DNA of 64,000 nucleotides from Psychrobium sp051201665 (lineage in GTDB: Bacteria > Pseudomonadota > Gammaproteobacteria > Enterobacterales > Psychrobiaceae), in contig NZ_CP179210.1 in assembly GCF_051201665.1 (NCBI RefSeq), forward strand, positions 1,426,001 through 1,490,000, in the 5' to 3' direction. Below, in pieces: positions 10,700 to 19,786 of this stretch. Made by a program: the position numbers and the translations under genes. The notes under the pieces are model-generated. The model saw nothing but the letters and a program-made list of their open reading frames with translations, was not told the DNA's origin and made no database searches. The stretch's first letter is position 1. Each line of letters opens with the position of its first letter.

Positions 10700-13573
10700 T
10701 TAAGCGGTGAGGCTATCTGATTCAAAAGAGGCTTTAACTGGTGTAGAGGGCTTAGCGTTACTTGAGTTGTTTTGAACCTGAAAGAAAGCAATTAAATGTT
10801 CTAGTTCTTGCGCGTGACTGGTGAGATTAGTACTGGATTTTGCTGCGAGAGAAACTAACTCTGAGTTTTTCACTGTGATATTCTCTAGGTGTTTTGTCGT
10901 TTGATTAATTTCTTCCATGCTCGATGATTGCGAGGTCGACGCATTGTCAATATTGGCAACCACGGTTGAAACCTCAGAGACACTATCAATAATATTTTGT
11001 AAAGTTTCACCGGTATCAGCTACTAAGGTTGAGCCATCACTCACTTTATTTTGAGCATCGCCAATTAAGTTTTTAATATCCTTAGCCGCCGCAGCACTGC
11101 GTCCCGCTAAGTTTCTAACTTCGCCTGCGACAACCGCAAAACCACGCCCTTGCTCACCAGCTCGCGCGGCTTCAACGGCAGCGTTAAGCGCTAACAAGTT
11201 AGTCTGAAAAGCAATATTATCGATGAGGCTAATAATTTCTGAAATATTGCTGGTGGAATGATTAATATTTTCCATTGCGCTGATTGCTTTTTGCACGACA
11301 TCGCCGCCTTGCTCCGCATAATCTCTCGCTTTTTGTGCCAAGATATGCGCTGTTGAGGCATACGTTGAATTATCTTGTACTGTCGCAGTTACTTCAATCA
11401 ACGCAACATTGGTCTCTTCAAGGCTTGCTGATTGCTCAACGGTACGTTTATGAAGGTCTTCGTTGCCATCAGATAAGTGACGTGCTTCACTATTCACACT
11501 ATTCGCTGATTGCTGAATTTTTGAGACAATGGTCGTGAGCTTTTCGACGGTGGCATTGGCGTCAATTTTCAATTGTTCGAACTGGCCCTTGTATTCAGCG
11601 GTTATAGTTTGCGTAAGGTCGCCCTTTGCTAAGGCACTGAAAATACGTAGCGCATCGGTTGTTACCTGATCGGAAACATCGACTAATTGATTAATACTGT
11701 CTGAGAACGATTTAAAGAAACCCATTTTATCTTCAATCGCAATGCGTTCGCTAAAATCCCCAGCAAGGGCATTATCGACTACTTGTTGAATTTCATTTTG
11801 AGTTTTGACTTCTGGTGTGCGATCAACAATTTCAACCACGGTGCCTAATTGTTCGCCTGTGACGTCAAACACTGGATTGGAAGTAAATTGAAGCGTTAAG
11901 CCTCCGACGATACTTTCTTGTTGCTGTTGCGTATTAAACCCAACTAATGCGGCACTACTAATACCCATTGTACCAAACACTTCAGAAGATTTAAAACCGC
12001 CAATGTTATCAGTCGGTAACTTAAATATGTCGATATGACGCTGTAATAAATTGAGTAGCGCATTATTGCTATACACGACTTTGTGGGTTTTACTGAGCAC
12101 CATTACGTTTCCACTTACATTGTCTAATGCTTGTTTAATACGCGTATTAATGCCTAATTCTCGTTGCGTTGCTTTGTTACGCTCATTGAGGTTGTCTTGC
12201 ATGTTGCCAAGAGCGGATAGCAGTTGGCCTATCTCATTGTTACGATTGCGGTTAATGGTATTATCTAATTTACCGTCTGCAATTGATTTAGCAACCGTTA
12301 TTGCTTCTACGAGAGGTTCACTAAGGCTCCGTGAAAAAGCAAGCGCGCACCCAAAAAGAACCGCTATCGTGATCACTGCAATAATGACCGTTTCCCAAAT
12401 CAATGTACTAATTGCTGAAAAGGCTTCACTTTCATCAATTTCAGCAATGATTCCCCAGTTTAAGTCGGTAATCTTTAGCGGTGCAAATGCCGATAAAACA
12501 CTATGATCTAAATGATTGGTAATAGTGTCGCTGCCGGTGAGGTTATTCGCAATATTAGTTGTTGCCTGAGTGTCGACGGGGGTTCGTAAAATAGTATTTG
12601 TATTGCTAAAACGCGATTGTGAGCGCATTAATTTGTCGTCACCGACTAAGAATGTTTCACCCGTTTCTCCCAGTCCATCACTGGTTTGCATAATGTTATT
12701 AATTACACCAATTGGCATTTGGAATACCAATACCCCAATACGTTCATTACCATCGAAAATAGGGGAGGCAATAAAGGAGACTGGTTCGCCGTATGATGGC
12801 GTATAGAAAGTAAAATCAATTAATTTGGCTTGGTCAGTGACATCAATGTTACGTGCTGCTTTAAAAGCTTTCGCAAGCCCCGAATCTTGGTAGGAGCCGT
12901 TAAGAACGCTGGTACCAAAATCGACTTCCTTAAACACGCTGTAAACAATATGGCCTTGATCTGGCTCGATCAGAAATATGTCGTAATAGCCAAATTTATT
13001 AAGGTAATTTCTAAATTTAGGATGATATTTAGCATGGCTATCGTGATAGCTAGACTCTTCAATACCACGCATTAGTTTGTCTTTGCTGCCTAACGGATTA
13101 TCATTATTTGCGATGTAGGAAAATTGAGCGCTAAGAGATGGTTCTTCAGTTGGGATCAGGCTATCGATAGATGGGATCTGATTAGTGGCTTTATGCTTTT
13201 TAAATTCACTAAGAAATTCGTTTTGATAAAAACGGGTTAATGCGTCAATTTTTTCTTGTTCACTTTGCGGTAACTGTCTTGATAGATCATAAATGTTGTA
13301 CGTAAACTCACGCATCGCACTGATGATCATTTCACTATCTGAAAATGTGGTTACTTGATTTCTTACTTGAGCAAAATAGGACTCTACTTGAGATTTCTTT
13401 GCCGCTTTAAGGGATTCTAATTGATTTTTGGCGCTGTCATGAAGGGCGAATGAAGTCGATACTGTATTAATGACTCCTGCTATCAGTAACGGTATCAAAC
13501 CGGCAAAGGTCATCGCGAGCATCAATTTACGTTTCAGTGTCATGTTGCTCGTTGCGCTTGTCATTCCCATCAT
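10700..13573 (-). CDS. Methyl-accepting chemotaxis protein with double-sensor architecture
   Basis: Large receptor of about 957 residues from the ATG at 13571-13573; a longer frame starting with TTG at 13627 exists, but its extra residues look non-coding. Order: N-terminal TM helix (FAGLIPLLIAGVINTVS), extracytoplasmic cache-like domain of about 350 residues, second TM (VIIAVITIAVLFGCALAF), HAMP linker, PAS domain (SKTHKVVYSNNALLNLLQRH), a further HAMP-like segment, then the signalling hairpin. The hairpin tip IAFQTNLLALNAAVEAARAG and EVRNLAGRSAAAAKDIKNLI is canonical for CheA/CheW coupling. The ligand cannot be told. No che genes are nearby. Confidence 0.93.
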   Translation of the reverse strand: MMGMTSATSNMTLKRKLMLAMTFAGLIPLLIAGVINTVSTSFALHDSAKNQLESLKAAKKSQVESYFAQVRNQVTTFSDSEMIISAMREFTYNIYDLSRQLPQSEQEKIDALTRFYQNEFLSEFKKHKATNQIPSIDSLIPTEEPSLSAQFSYIANNDNPLGSKDKLMRGIEESSYHDSHAKYHPKFRNYLNKFGYYDIFLIEPDQGHIVYSVFKEVDFGTSVLNGSYQDSGLAKAFKAARNIDVTDQAKLIDFTFYTPSYGEPVSFIASPIFDGNERIGVLVFQMPIGVINNIMQTSDGLGETGETFLVGDDKLMRSQSRFSNTNTILRTPVDTQATTNIANNLTGSDTITNHLDHSVLSAFAPLKITDLNWGIIAEIDESEAFSAISTLIWETVIIAVITIAVLFGCALAFSRSLSEPLVEAITVAKSIADGKLDNTINRNRNNEIGQLLSALGNMQDNLNERNKATQRELGINTRIKQALDNVSGNVMVLSKTHKVVYSNNALLNLLQRHIDIFKLPTDNIGGFKSSEVFGTMGISSAALVGFNTQQQQESIVGGLTLQFTSNPVFDVTGEQLGTVVEIVDRTPEVKTQNEIQQVVDNALAGDFSERIAIEDKMGFFKSFSDSINQLVDVSDQVTTDALRIFSALAKGDLTQTITAEYKGQFEQLKIDANATVEKLTTIVSKIQQSANSVNSEARHLSDGNEDLHKRTVEQSASLEETNVALIEVTATVQDNSTYASTAHILAQKARDYAEQGGDVVQKAISAMENINHSTSNISEIISLIDNIAFQTNLLALNAAVEAARAGEQGRGFAVVAGEVRNLAGRSAAAAKDIKNLIGDAQNKVSDGSTLVADTGETLQNIIDSVSEVSTVVANIDNASTSQSSSMEEINQTTKHLENITVKNSELVSLAAKSSTNLTSHAQELEHLIAFFQVQNNSSNAKPSTPVKASFESDSLTA

Positions 13574-13741
13574 AAAATCTTCTACACTCCTGTATTTAAT
13601 TAACATATTAGTCGTATTAAATTCCAATAATCAAGTACTTTTTTATTTGTTCTTCAGTAATAATCCCTTGTAAAAACTAGGGATTAAAGAGAAATGAGAG
13701 GTAAACGTAATAAATAACGGCGCTGTTCCAAAATACTGTTG

Positions 13742-14900
13742 TCACCCGTAAGCCGCGACTAATATTTGCTGTTTATCTAGCTTTGCGTTGCTTTCCCTGA
13801 ACCACGCAAGATAATTAGATAAATACGTCGTTGCCACACCTTTCATTTTTCCGTTAATCCAGCCTTTAAAGTTAGCTATCGCGCCATTCACCGTTTGGAT
13901 ATGGTACACCTCATCTATTACTCTGATTTCACCGTTGATTAACCGCTTATGGTCACAATATTTTTGTTTGGTAATTGCCACATAGGACCACGAACCATCG
14001 CTGCATAATACCAATTGCATTAAATATTTGCCCACTTGTACTTGTTAAAATTAACTAAAATGGCGTTGCTCTCAATCCTAATAGCCAGCTATTAGTCAAT
14101 CGAGCGCCTTGTTTTAGCTGATTTTCTCTACGCACAACAAGATCACTTACTTAATGCAATTGGTATAATACCGAGTGTTCAGTGATATTTTCAGCTAAAT
14201 TCGCTGCTATTTCTGCCGTTGTATCAGCCGCTAACATAGGGGTAATCATATGGTTGCTGCGATCTATCGATAAAAGAACGGCAACTTGACCATCCTTGGT
14301 TCGTTTATCGATGCCGCCCCCTCGTTTTCTGGGCTGACGTTGCTCCGCTAAAGTGTTCGAACCTTTTTCTGAGTAAGCTAGAAAAAACTCATCAACTTCA
14401 ATAATTCCCGATAGCTTATCGTCATTTTTACCCGCTTGAGCAACCAGAAAACGATGTCGCCATAAGAAAGCCGTTTTAAGGTTAATACCACAAACCTCGG
14501 CAACTTCTCTTAGGGGGAATACCAATTGCGTACAACGGGCATAATCTTCCCACAGATGAGATTTATGTAATCGAGCGAATGGTGTCTTAGTTTTGTTGTT
14601 AAAGGTTTTATGACAACCTTTACAGCGGTATCTCTGTATCGCACCTGATTTCCCCCACTTTTTCAATTGAGTGGATTCGCAATGAGGGCATTGTGGGGAT
14701 AGATCAAAAAGAGGCTGAATAATTTCATCGGTACTGATTTCAGCCTCTAGGGCTTGAATTGACTGATGAACTATCTCTCTTTGCGCTGAAGTCATCGAGG
14801 AACGTTGTTTCATTATCCGGTTAAGCTTACTTACAAATGATTTAGTATTGATTACCAATACCTTCAATAAGTTAATCTCACTATTGAGTATAGACAACAA
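13742..14900 (-). pseudogene. IS1595-family transposase, split by a 157-bp miniature element
   Basis: N-terminal part (down to about 14166) has the zinc-ribbon CPHCESTQLKKWGK...RYRCKGCHKTF and the DDE-fold start GIIEVDEFFLAYSEKG plus a Lys/Arg-rich block. The C-terminal part (13742 to about 14008) continues SDGSWSYVAITK...HIQTVNGAIANFKGWINGKMKGVATTYLSNYLAWF, typical of the IS1595 C-terminus. Removing the insertion and one TAA restores the reading EHSVLCSDGS, showing the gene was intact before the insertion. The likely original start is internal (MKQRSSMTSAQRE). Confidence 0.92.
14009..14165 (+). repeat. 157-bp miniature inverted-repeat element, family 1, copy 2
   Basis: TACCAATTGCATTAA...TTAATGCAATTGGTA, flanked by TAA duplications (14006-14008 and 14166-14168). 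Same orientation as copy 1 and almost identical in sequence. It interrupts the IS1595 transposase, giving a clear before/after state. Confidence 0.92.
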
Positions 14901-14932
14901 TTAGCTACAACAGCGCCTAAATAACAGACATT

Positions 14933-14954
14933 AAAAAAGGGCCATAAGGCCCTT
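14933..14954 (-). terminator. Terminator of the DAHP synthase gene
   Basis: On the minus strand AAGGGCC-TTAT-GGCCCTT followed by TTTT, 33 bp after the stop codon. Confidence 0.85.
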
Positions 14955-14986
14955 AAATGTTTATTTTGTTACGTTAATTTGGCAAT

Positions 14987-16042
14987 CTAAAGTGCCATAC
15001 GGTCTTTAGCCGCAGAGGCTAAGTCCGCTAATAGCTGCTCCGTATCTTGCCAGTGAATACAGGCGTCGGTAATACTCTTACCATAAACAAGCGGTTGTCC
15101 TTCAATAACTTTTTGGTTGCCTTCTTCAATGAAGCTTTCTGCCATAATGCCAGCAATTTTCATACTGCCATCACGCATTTGTTGCATAATATCTTGCGCT
15201 ACATTGAGCTGATTTTTATGCTGCTTCTGACTGTTGCCATGGCTAAAATCAACAACGACAGATTGCATTAAGTTAGTGGTGGCTAATTGATCACAGGCTG
15301 CGTCCACAAACTCTTTACTATAGTTGGGGGTTTTACCGCCACGTAAAATGACGTGGCCAAATGGATTACCGTGGGTACGGTAAACCGTCATCATGCCGTC
15401 TTTATCTGGTGAATAGAAAATATGCGCTTCGCGAGAAGCTCGAACTGCATCGATGGCAATTTTAGTGTTGCCATCAGTGCCATTCTTAAATCCAACAGGA
15501 CAAGATAATGCTGATGCCATTTCACGATGAATTTGGCTTTCTGTTGTGCGCGCACCAATGGCCCCCCAACTTACTAAGTCAGCTATGTATTGGCCGTTAA
15601 CCATATCCAAAAACTCAGTTGCAATCGGTAAGCCCATTTCAGTCAGTTCAACGAGTAGGTGACGGGCTAACCGTAATCCTTTATTTGCTTGGTATTGGCC
15701 ATTCAAATCTGGGTCACTAATTAAGCCTTTCCAACCGACAATGGTGCGGGGCTTTTCAAAATACACGCGCATCGCAATAACTAGACTATCTTGATACTTA
15801 ATCTGTAACTCTTTTAGGCGGCGTGCATAATCAAGCGCTGCGTCGGTATCATGAATTGAACAGGGTCCAACAATGACAAGTAAACGTTTGTCTTGTCCAT
15901 TGATAATCGCTTCTATATCACGACGACTTTTAATCAGGCTATCAGCACCTTCAGGTGAAAGTGGGTATTCACTTGCTAGTTGACTAGGTGTAATAACTTG
16001 ATCGATATATGTGGTTCTTAGTTCATCAGTTTTTATTGACAT
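14987..16042 (-). CDS. aroG: 3-deoxy-7-phosphoheptulonate (DAHP) synthase, class I
   Basis: 351 residues from the ATG at 16040-16042 (MSIKTDELRTTYID aligns with the start of E. coli AroG, 350 residues; a frame 9 codons longer exists). It condenses PEP with erythrose 4-phosphate, the first step of the shikimate pathway. Visible landmarks: LLVIVGPCSIHD (metal-binding Cys), MRVYFEKPRTIVGWKGLI, GARTTESQIHREMASALSCPVGFKNGTDG, VVVDFSHGNSQKQ and YGKSITDACIHW. The SPDKDGMMTVYRT-GNPFGH stretch may point to the AroH-like (Trp-sensitive) branch, so the isozyme letter is uncertain. Single gene with its own terminator. Confidence 0.93.
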   Translation of the reverse strand: MSIKTDELRTTYIDQVITPSQLASEYPLSPEGADSLIKSRRDIEAIINGQDKRLLVIVGPCSIHDTDAALDYARRLKELQIKYQDSLVIAMRVYFEKPRTIVGWKGLISDPDLNGQYQANKGLRLARHLLVELTEMGLPIATEFLDMVNGQYIADLVSWGAIGARTTESQIHREMASALSCPVGFKNGTDGNTKIAIDAVRASREAHIFYSPDKDGMMTVYRTHGNPFGHVILRGGKTPNYSKEFVDAACDQLATTNLMQSVVVDFSHGNSQKQHKNQLNVAQDIMQQMRDGSMKIAGIMAESFIEEGNQKVIEGQPLVYGKSITDACIHWQDTEQLLADLASAAKDRMAL

Positions 16043-16243
16043 GTTTTTGTGCTTAGCTGGAAACTTCATTAATGGGGATTACCATAGCCCAAACGGGCGT
16101 GAGGATAAAGTAAATAAAGGCTATAATTTAGGCCGTGTCGATATTTGCCGGGATTTTAGAGAATGTGCTGCTTAGTATTTGTACAAAACAGCGTTTGCGG
16201 CGTGAATGTTTGTTAATCAATTCGATGAACGATTGTTCAAAGA

Positions 16244-17050
16244 TTAAAACATTGTTCGTTTGTGGCCTGTGATATCTAGTATTTTGGCAGTAATCTCTTC
16301 AACACTATATTTAGTGGTATCAATAAACGGAATACGCTCTTTGCGATACAACATTTCAACTTCTTTTACTTCAAGACGACACTGACGCAATGATGAATAT
16401 TGGCTATTGGCGCGTCGCTGACTACGAATATCGTGTAATCGGTGTGGATCAATGGTGAGGCCAAATATTTTATGTTTATGTTTTTTTAATTCTTGCGGTA
16501 GTTTTAACGCGTCCATGTCTTGGCAAATAAATGGATAATTAGCTGTCGCGATGCCAAATTGCATCGCCAAATAGAGACTACTTGGTGTTTTTCCACAGCG
16601 AGACACGCCGACTAAAATAATTTCAGCATCATCAAGGTTCTTGAGGCTAATGCCATCATCGTTGTCTAACGAATAGTTAATGGCATCAATTCGTGCGCTA
16701 TACGCTTTATTTGCAATGCCATGGGTGCGGTGGAGCGTTGGCTCCGCTTTTAAACCCAGTTGTTGTTCTAGTGGCGCAACGAATGTATTTAGAAAATCAT
16801 GCGCTAAACAATTAGCATCATTAATAATAGCTCTAATATCTTCGTCCACAATTGAGTGAAATACTAAGGGTAGTTGATCGTCTTCTTGATGGCTGTTGAT
16901 TTCAAACGCAACTTCTTTAGCTCGCTCAACGCTTTCAACAAATGGAATAGTTACTTGATCAAACGGCGTATCAAATTGCGATAAAACGGCGTGCCCAAGA
17001 ATTTCTGCCGTGATGGCGGTACCGTCAGATATATAAAATACAGTTCTCAA
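16244..17050 (-). CDS. ppsR: PEP synthase regulatory protein (bifunctional kinase/pyrophosphorylase)
   Basis: DUF299 protein that inactivates PpsA by ADP-dependent phosphorylation of a threonine and reactivates it by Pi-dependent removal. The P-loop-like motif VGVSRCGKTPSSLYLA and the N-terminal FYISDGTAITAE are diagnostic; LTIDPHRLHDIRSQRR follows. I place the start at a TTG (17048-17050) because AGGAG sits 6 bp upstream and translation then begins (M)RTVFYISDG as in the family; this gives 268 residues (E. coli 277). It is divergent from ppsA, the usual arrangement, so both can share the 250-bp control region. Confidence 0.93.
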   Translation of the reverse strand: MRTVFYISDGTAITAEILGHAVLSQFDTPFDQVTIPFVESVERAKEVAFEINSHQEDDQLPLVFHSIVDEDIRAIINDANCLAHDFLNTFVAPLEQQLGLKAEPTLHRTHGIANKAYSARIDAINYSLDNDDGISLKNLDDAEIILVGVSRCGKTPSSLYLAMQFGIATANYPFICQDMDALKLPQELKKHKHKIFGLTIDPHRLHDIRSQRRANSQYSSLRQCRLEVKEVEMLYRKERIPFIDTTKYSVEEITAKILDITGHKRTMF

Positions 17051-17298
17051 CGTCGACTCCTTTTTGAAAATAAATAGCTGAATTACACTGAGCATTAAAT
17101 GGTTTTAAGCGATTGGAAGAAATAGTGTACTAAAGCGATAAAAAACTAATCAAATTATGCCTTATTCCATCAAAATTCTCATGCATCTTTCAGATAAATA
17201 TTAGAAATATAAAAATGTGATTTACCTATCATTTTATAGCAGTGTACAATGCAAAAACCAATGCTTATTCACCTTTTGAACACACGGGGACTTTTGAA

Positions 17299-19668
17299 GT
17301 GCAAGATTATGTACTGTGGTATGAACAACTTGGCATGAACGATGTTGAGATTGTTGGCGGAAAAAACGCATCTCTTGGCGAGATGATCAGTAATTTATCT
17401 AATGCAGGGGTGCAAGTTCCTGGCGGTTTTGCAACAACCGCACATGCATTTAACGAGTTTTTAGAGTTAAGCGGTATCAACGACAAGATGTACAAGCTCC
17501 TTGATGAGCTTGATGTTGATGATATCAAAGCACTTGGCGATGCTGGTAAGACAATTCGTCAGTGGATTTTAGACACGCCATTTCAACCGGCACTTGAAGA
17601 TGCTATTAAAGAGGCATACACCAAACTAGCTGATTCTTCAGCAGGTATGTCATTTGCGGTTCGCTCTTCAGCAACTGCTGAAGATATGCCGGATGCCTCT
17701 TTTGCTGGTCAACAAGAAACCTTTTTAAATGTTGTTGGTTTAGATAGCGTTCGTGAAGCAATTAAACATGTATTTGCATCGCTGTTTAATGATCGTGCTA
17801 TCTCATACCGTGTTCACCAAGGCTATGATCACCGCGGTGTGGCATTATCAGCGGGTGTTCAGCGTATGGTTCGCAGTGATATCGCTGCATCTGGCGTTAT
17901 GTTTACACTTGATACTGAATCGGGCTTTGAAGATGTTGTCTTTATTACATCGTCATGGGGCCTAGGTGAGATGGTTGTTCAAGGTGCAGTAAATCCTGAT
18001 GAATTTTACGTACATAAACAAACATTAGATGCAGGCCGTCCAGCCGTTGTTCGTCGTAATATCGGTAGTAAATTGATCGAAATGGTTTACTCAGATAACA
18101 CTGAGCACGGTAAACAAGTTATTACTCGTGACATCGATGTTGCCCGCTCACAACAATTCTCTATAACAGATAGCGAAGTTGAAGAGTTAGCAAAACAAGC
18201 ACAAGTTATCGAAAAACATTATGGCCGCGCGATGGATATCGAGTGGGCAAAAGATGGTAACGATGGCAAATTATATATCGTGCAAGCACGCCCAGAAACA
18301 GTGCGTTCACGTGAAGATGGTAATTTCATGGAGCGTTATGCGCTTAATGAAAAAGGACCTGTTTTAATTGAAGGTCGCGCCATCGGCGGTAAAATCGGTA
18401 GTGGTACTGCAAAAGTATTAAATTCACTTGATGAAATGGACCGTATCCAACCAGGCGATGTTTTAGTCACTGATATGACAGATCCAGACTGGGAACCAAT
18501 CATGAAACGTGCGTCTGCGATTGTTACTAATCGTGGTGGCCGTACGTGTCACGCTGCTATTATCGCGCGTGAATTAGGTGTTCCTGCGGTTGTTGGTTGT
18601 GGCAATGCAACTGATACCATTAAAGAAGGTACTGACATTACCGTTTCTTGTGCTGAAGGCGACACTGGATTTATCTACGAAGGTAAACTTGATTTCAGTG
18701 TAACGACATCTGAAGTTGATAACATGCCTGAGCTACCACTTAAAGTCATGATGAATGTCGGTAACCCTGATCGTGCATTTGACTTTGCTCGACTACCGCA
18801 TGCTGGTATCGGTCTTGCGCGTTTAGAGTTCATCATCAACCGTATGATTGGTATTCACCCAAAAGCATTGATTAATTATGATGATCAGCCTGTTGCTGTT
18901 AAACGTGATATCGATGAGATGATGGCAGGATATTCATCACCAGTAGAGTTCTACGTTGCTAAACTAACGGAAGGTATTTCTACACTGGCCTGTGCTTTTG
19001 CGCCAGAAAAAGTGATTGTTCGTATGTCTGACTTTAAGTCAAACGAATATGCTAACTTGATTGGTGGCGAAGCGTACGAGCCCGAAGAAGAAAATCCAAT
19101 GTTAGGTTTCCGCGGTGCATCACGTTATATCTCTAAAGAATTCAGAGATTGTTTTGCTCTAGAGTGTGATGCCATTAAACGTGTTCGCAACGACATGGGC
19201 TTTACCAACGTTGAGATCATGATCCCGTTTGTTCGCACACTTGAAGAAGCTGCAGCCGTCATCAAGCTGTTAGAAGAACAGGGTCTTAAGCGCGGAGAAA
19301 ATGGATTACGCGTTATTATGATGTGTGAGCTCCCATCAAATGCACTACTTGCTGATGAGTTCTTAGATTATTTTGACGGTTTCTCAATTGGTTCAAATGA
19401 TTTGACTCAGTTAACACTTGGTTTAGATCGTGATTCGGGCATTGTTTCAGAGTTATTTGACGAACGTAATCCAGCGGTTAAGAAAATGCTAGCAATGGCT
19501 ATATCGGCAGCGAAAGCTCGCGGTAAGTACGTTGGTATTTGTGGACAAGGGCCATCAGATCACGAAGATTTCGCTGCATGGCTAGTTGAGCAAGGCATCG
19601 AGAGCGTATCACTTAACCCAGATACGGTATTAAAAACTTGGTTATATCTTGCTGAACAGCATGGCTAA
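17299..19668 (+). CDS. ppsA: Phosphoenolpyruvate synthase
   Basis: Converts pyruvate plus ATP to PEP, AMP and Pi for gluconeogenesis. I favour a GTG start at 17299, giving 789 residues (E. coli 792), since the product then begins VQDYVLWYEQLGMNDVEIVGGKNASLGEM; an upstream GTG at 17242 adds 19 unlike residues. Order: N-terminal ATP-binding domain, central swivelling phosphohistidine domain with TNRGGRTCHAAIIARELGVPAVVGC (catalytic His), and C-terminal PEP/pyruvate-binding barrel with LPSNALLADEF, GSNDLTQLTLGLDRDSG and YVGICGQGPSDH (catalytic Cys). The Thr two residues before the catalytic His is the expected PpsR target. Confidence 0.97.
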   Translation: MQDYVLWYEQLGMNDVEIVGGKNASLGEMISNLSNAGVQVPGGFATTAHAFNEFLELSGINDKMYKLLDELDVDDIKALGDAGKTIRQWILDTPFQPALEDAIKEAYTKLADSSAGMSFAVRSSATAEDMPDASFAGQQETFLNVVGLDSVREAIKHVFASLFNDRAISYRVHQGYDHRGVALSAGVQRMVRSDIAASGVMFTLDTESGFEDVVFITSSWGLGEMVVQGAVNPDEFYVHKQTLDAGRPAVVRRNIGSKLIEMVYSDNTEHGKQVITRDIDVARSQQFSITDSEVEELAKQAQVIEKHYGRAMDIEWAKDGNDGKLYIVQARPETVRSREDGNFMERYALNEKGPVLIEGRAIGGKIGSGTAKVLNSLDEMDRIQPGDVLVTDMTDPDWEPIMKRASAIVTNRGGRTCHAAIIARELGVPAVVGCGNATDTIKEGTDITVSCAEGDTGFIYEGKLDFSVTTSEVDNMPELPLKVMMNVGNPDRAFDFARLPHAGIGLARLEFIINRMIGIHPKALINYDDQPVAVKRDIDEMMAGYSSPVEFYVAKLTEGISTLACAFAPEKVIVRMSDFKSNEYANLIGGEAYEPEEENPMLGFRGASRYISKEFRDCFALECDAIKRVRNDMGFTNVEIMIPFVRTLEEAAAVIKLLEEQGLKRGENGLRVIMMCELPSNALLADEFLDYFDGFSIGSNDLTQLTLGLDRDSGIVSELFDERNPAVKKMLAMAISAAKARGKYVGICGQGPSDHEDFAAWLVEQGIESVSLNPDTVLKTWLYLAEQHG

Positions 19669-19695
19669 TTAATAGCTAACTGTTGTCAATAGACT

Positions 19696-19726
19696 AAAAA
19701 AACCGCGATCTACTCGCGGTTTTTTT
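19696..19726 (+). terminator. ppsA terminator
   Basis: ACCGCGA-TCTAC-TCGCGGT with flanking A and T runs, 28 bp after the ppsA stop. Confidence 0.9.
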
Positions 19727-19786
19727 GTGTCTTTTCGCTAAACAAGGTAAGGTGACAACACGTATTAAGGATCGGTATTTATTGAA

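Larger units (their letters stand above)
13719..14917 (-). mobile_element. IS1595-family insertion sequence interrupted by a miniature element
   Basis: Terminal inverted repeats begin GGCGCTGTT at both ends (left 13719, right complement at 14917), with GTTGTC shared further in. A perfect 8-bp target duplication TAAATAAC lies at 13711-13718 and 14918-14925. Total 1199 bp, of which 160 bp are the family 1 miniature element and its duplication, leaving a native element of about 1039 bp. The transposase is therefore split and inactive. Confidence 0.93.

Noticed and set aside
17242..17298. Upstream GTG start for ppsA adding 19 residues
   Set aside because: The extra residues have no counterpart in PpsA proteins and the start at 17299 gives the normal length with GGGGA nearby.
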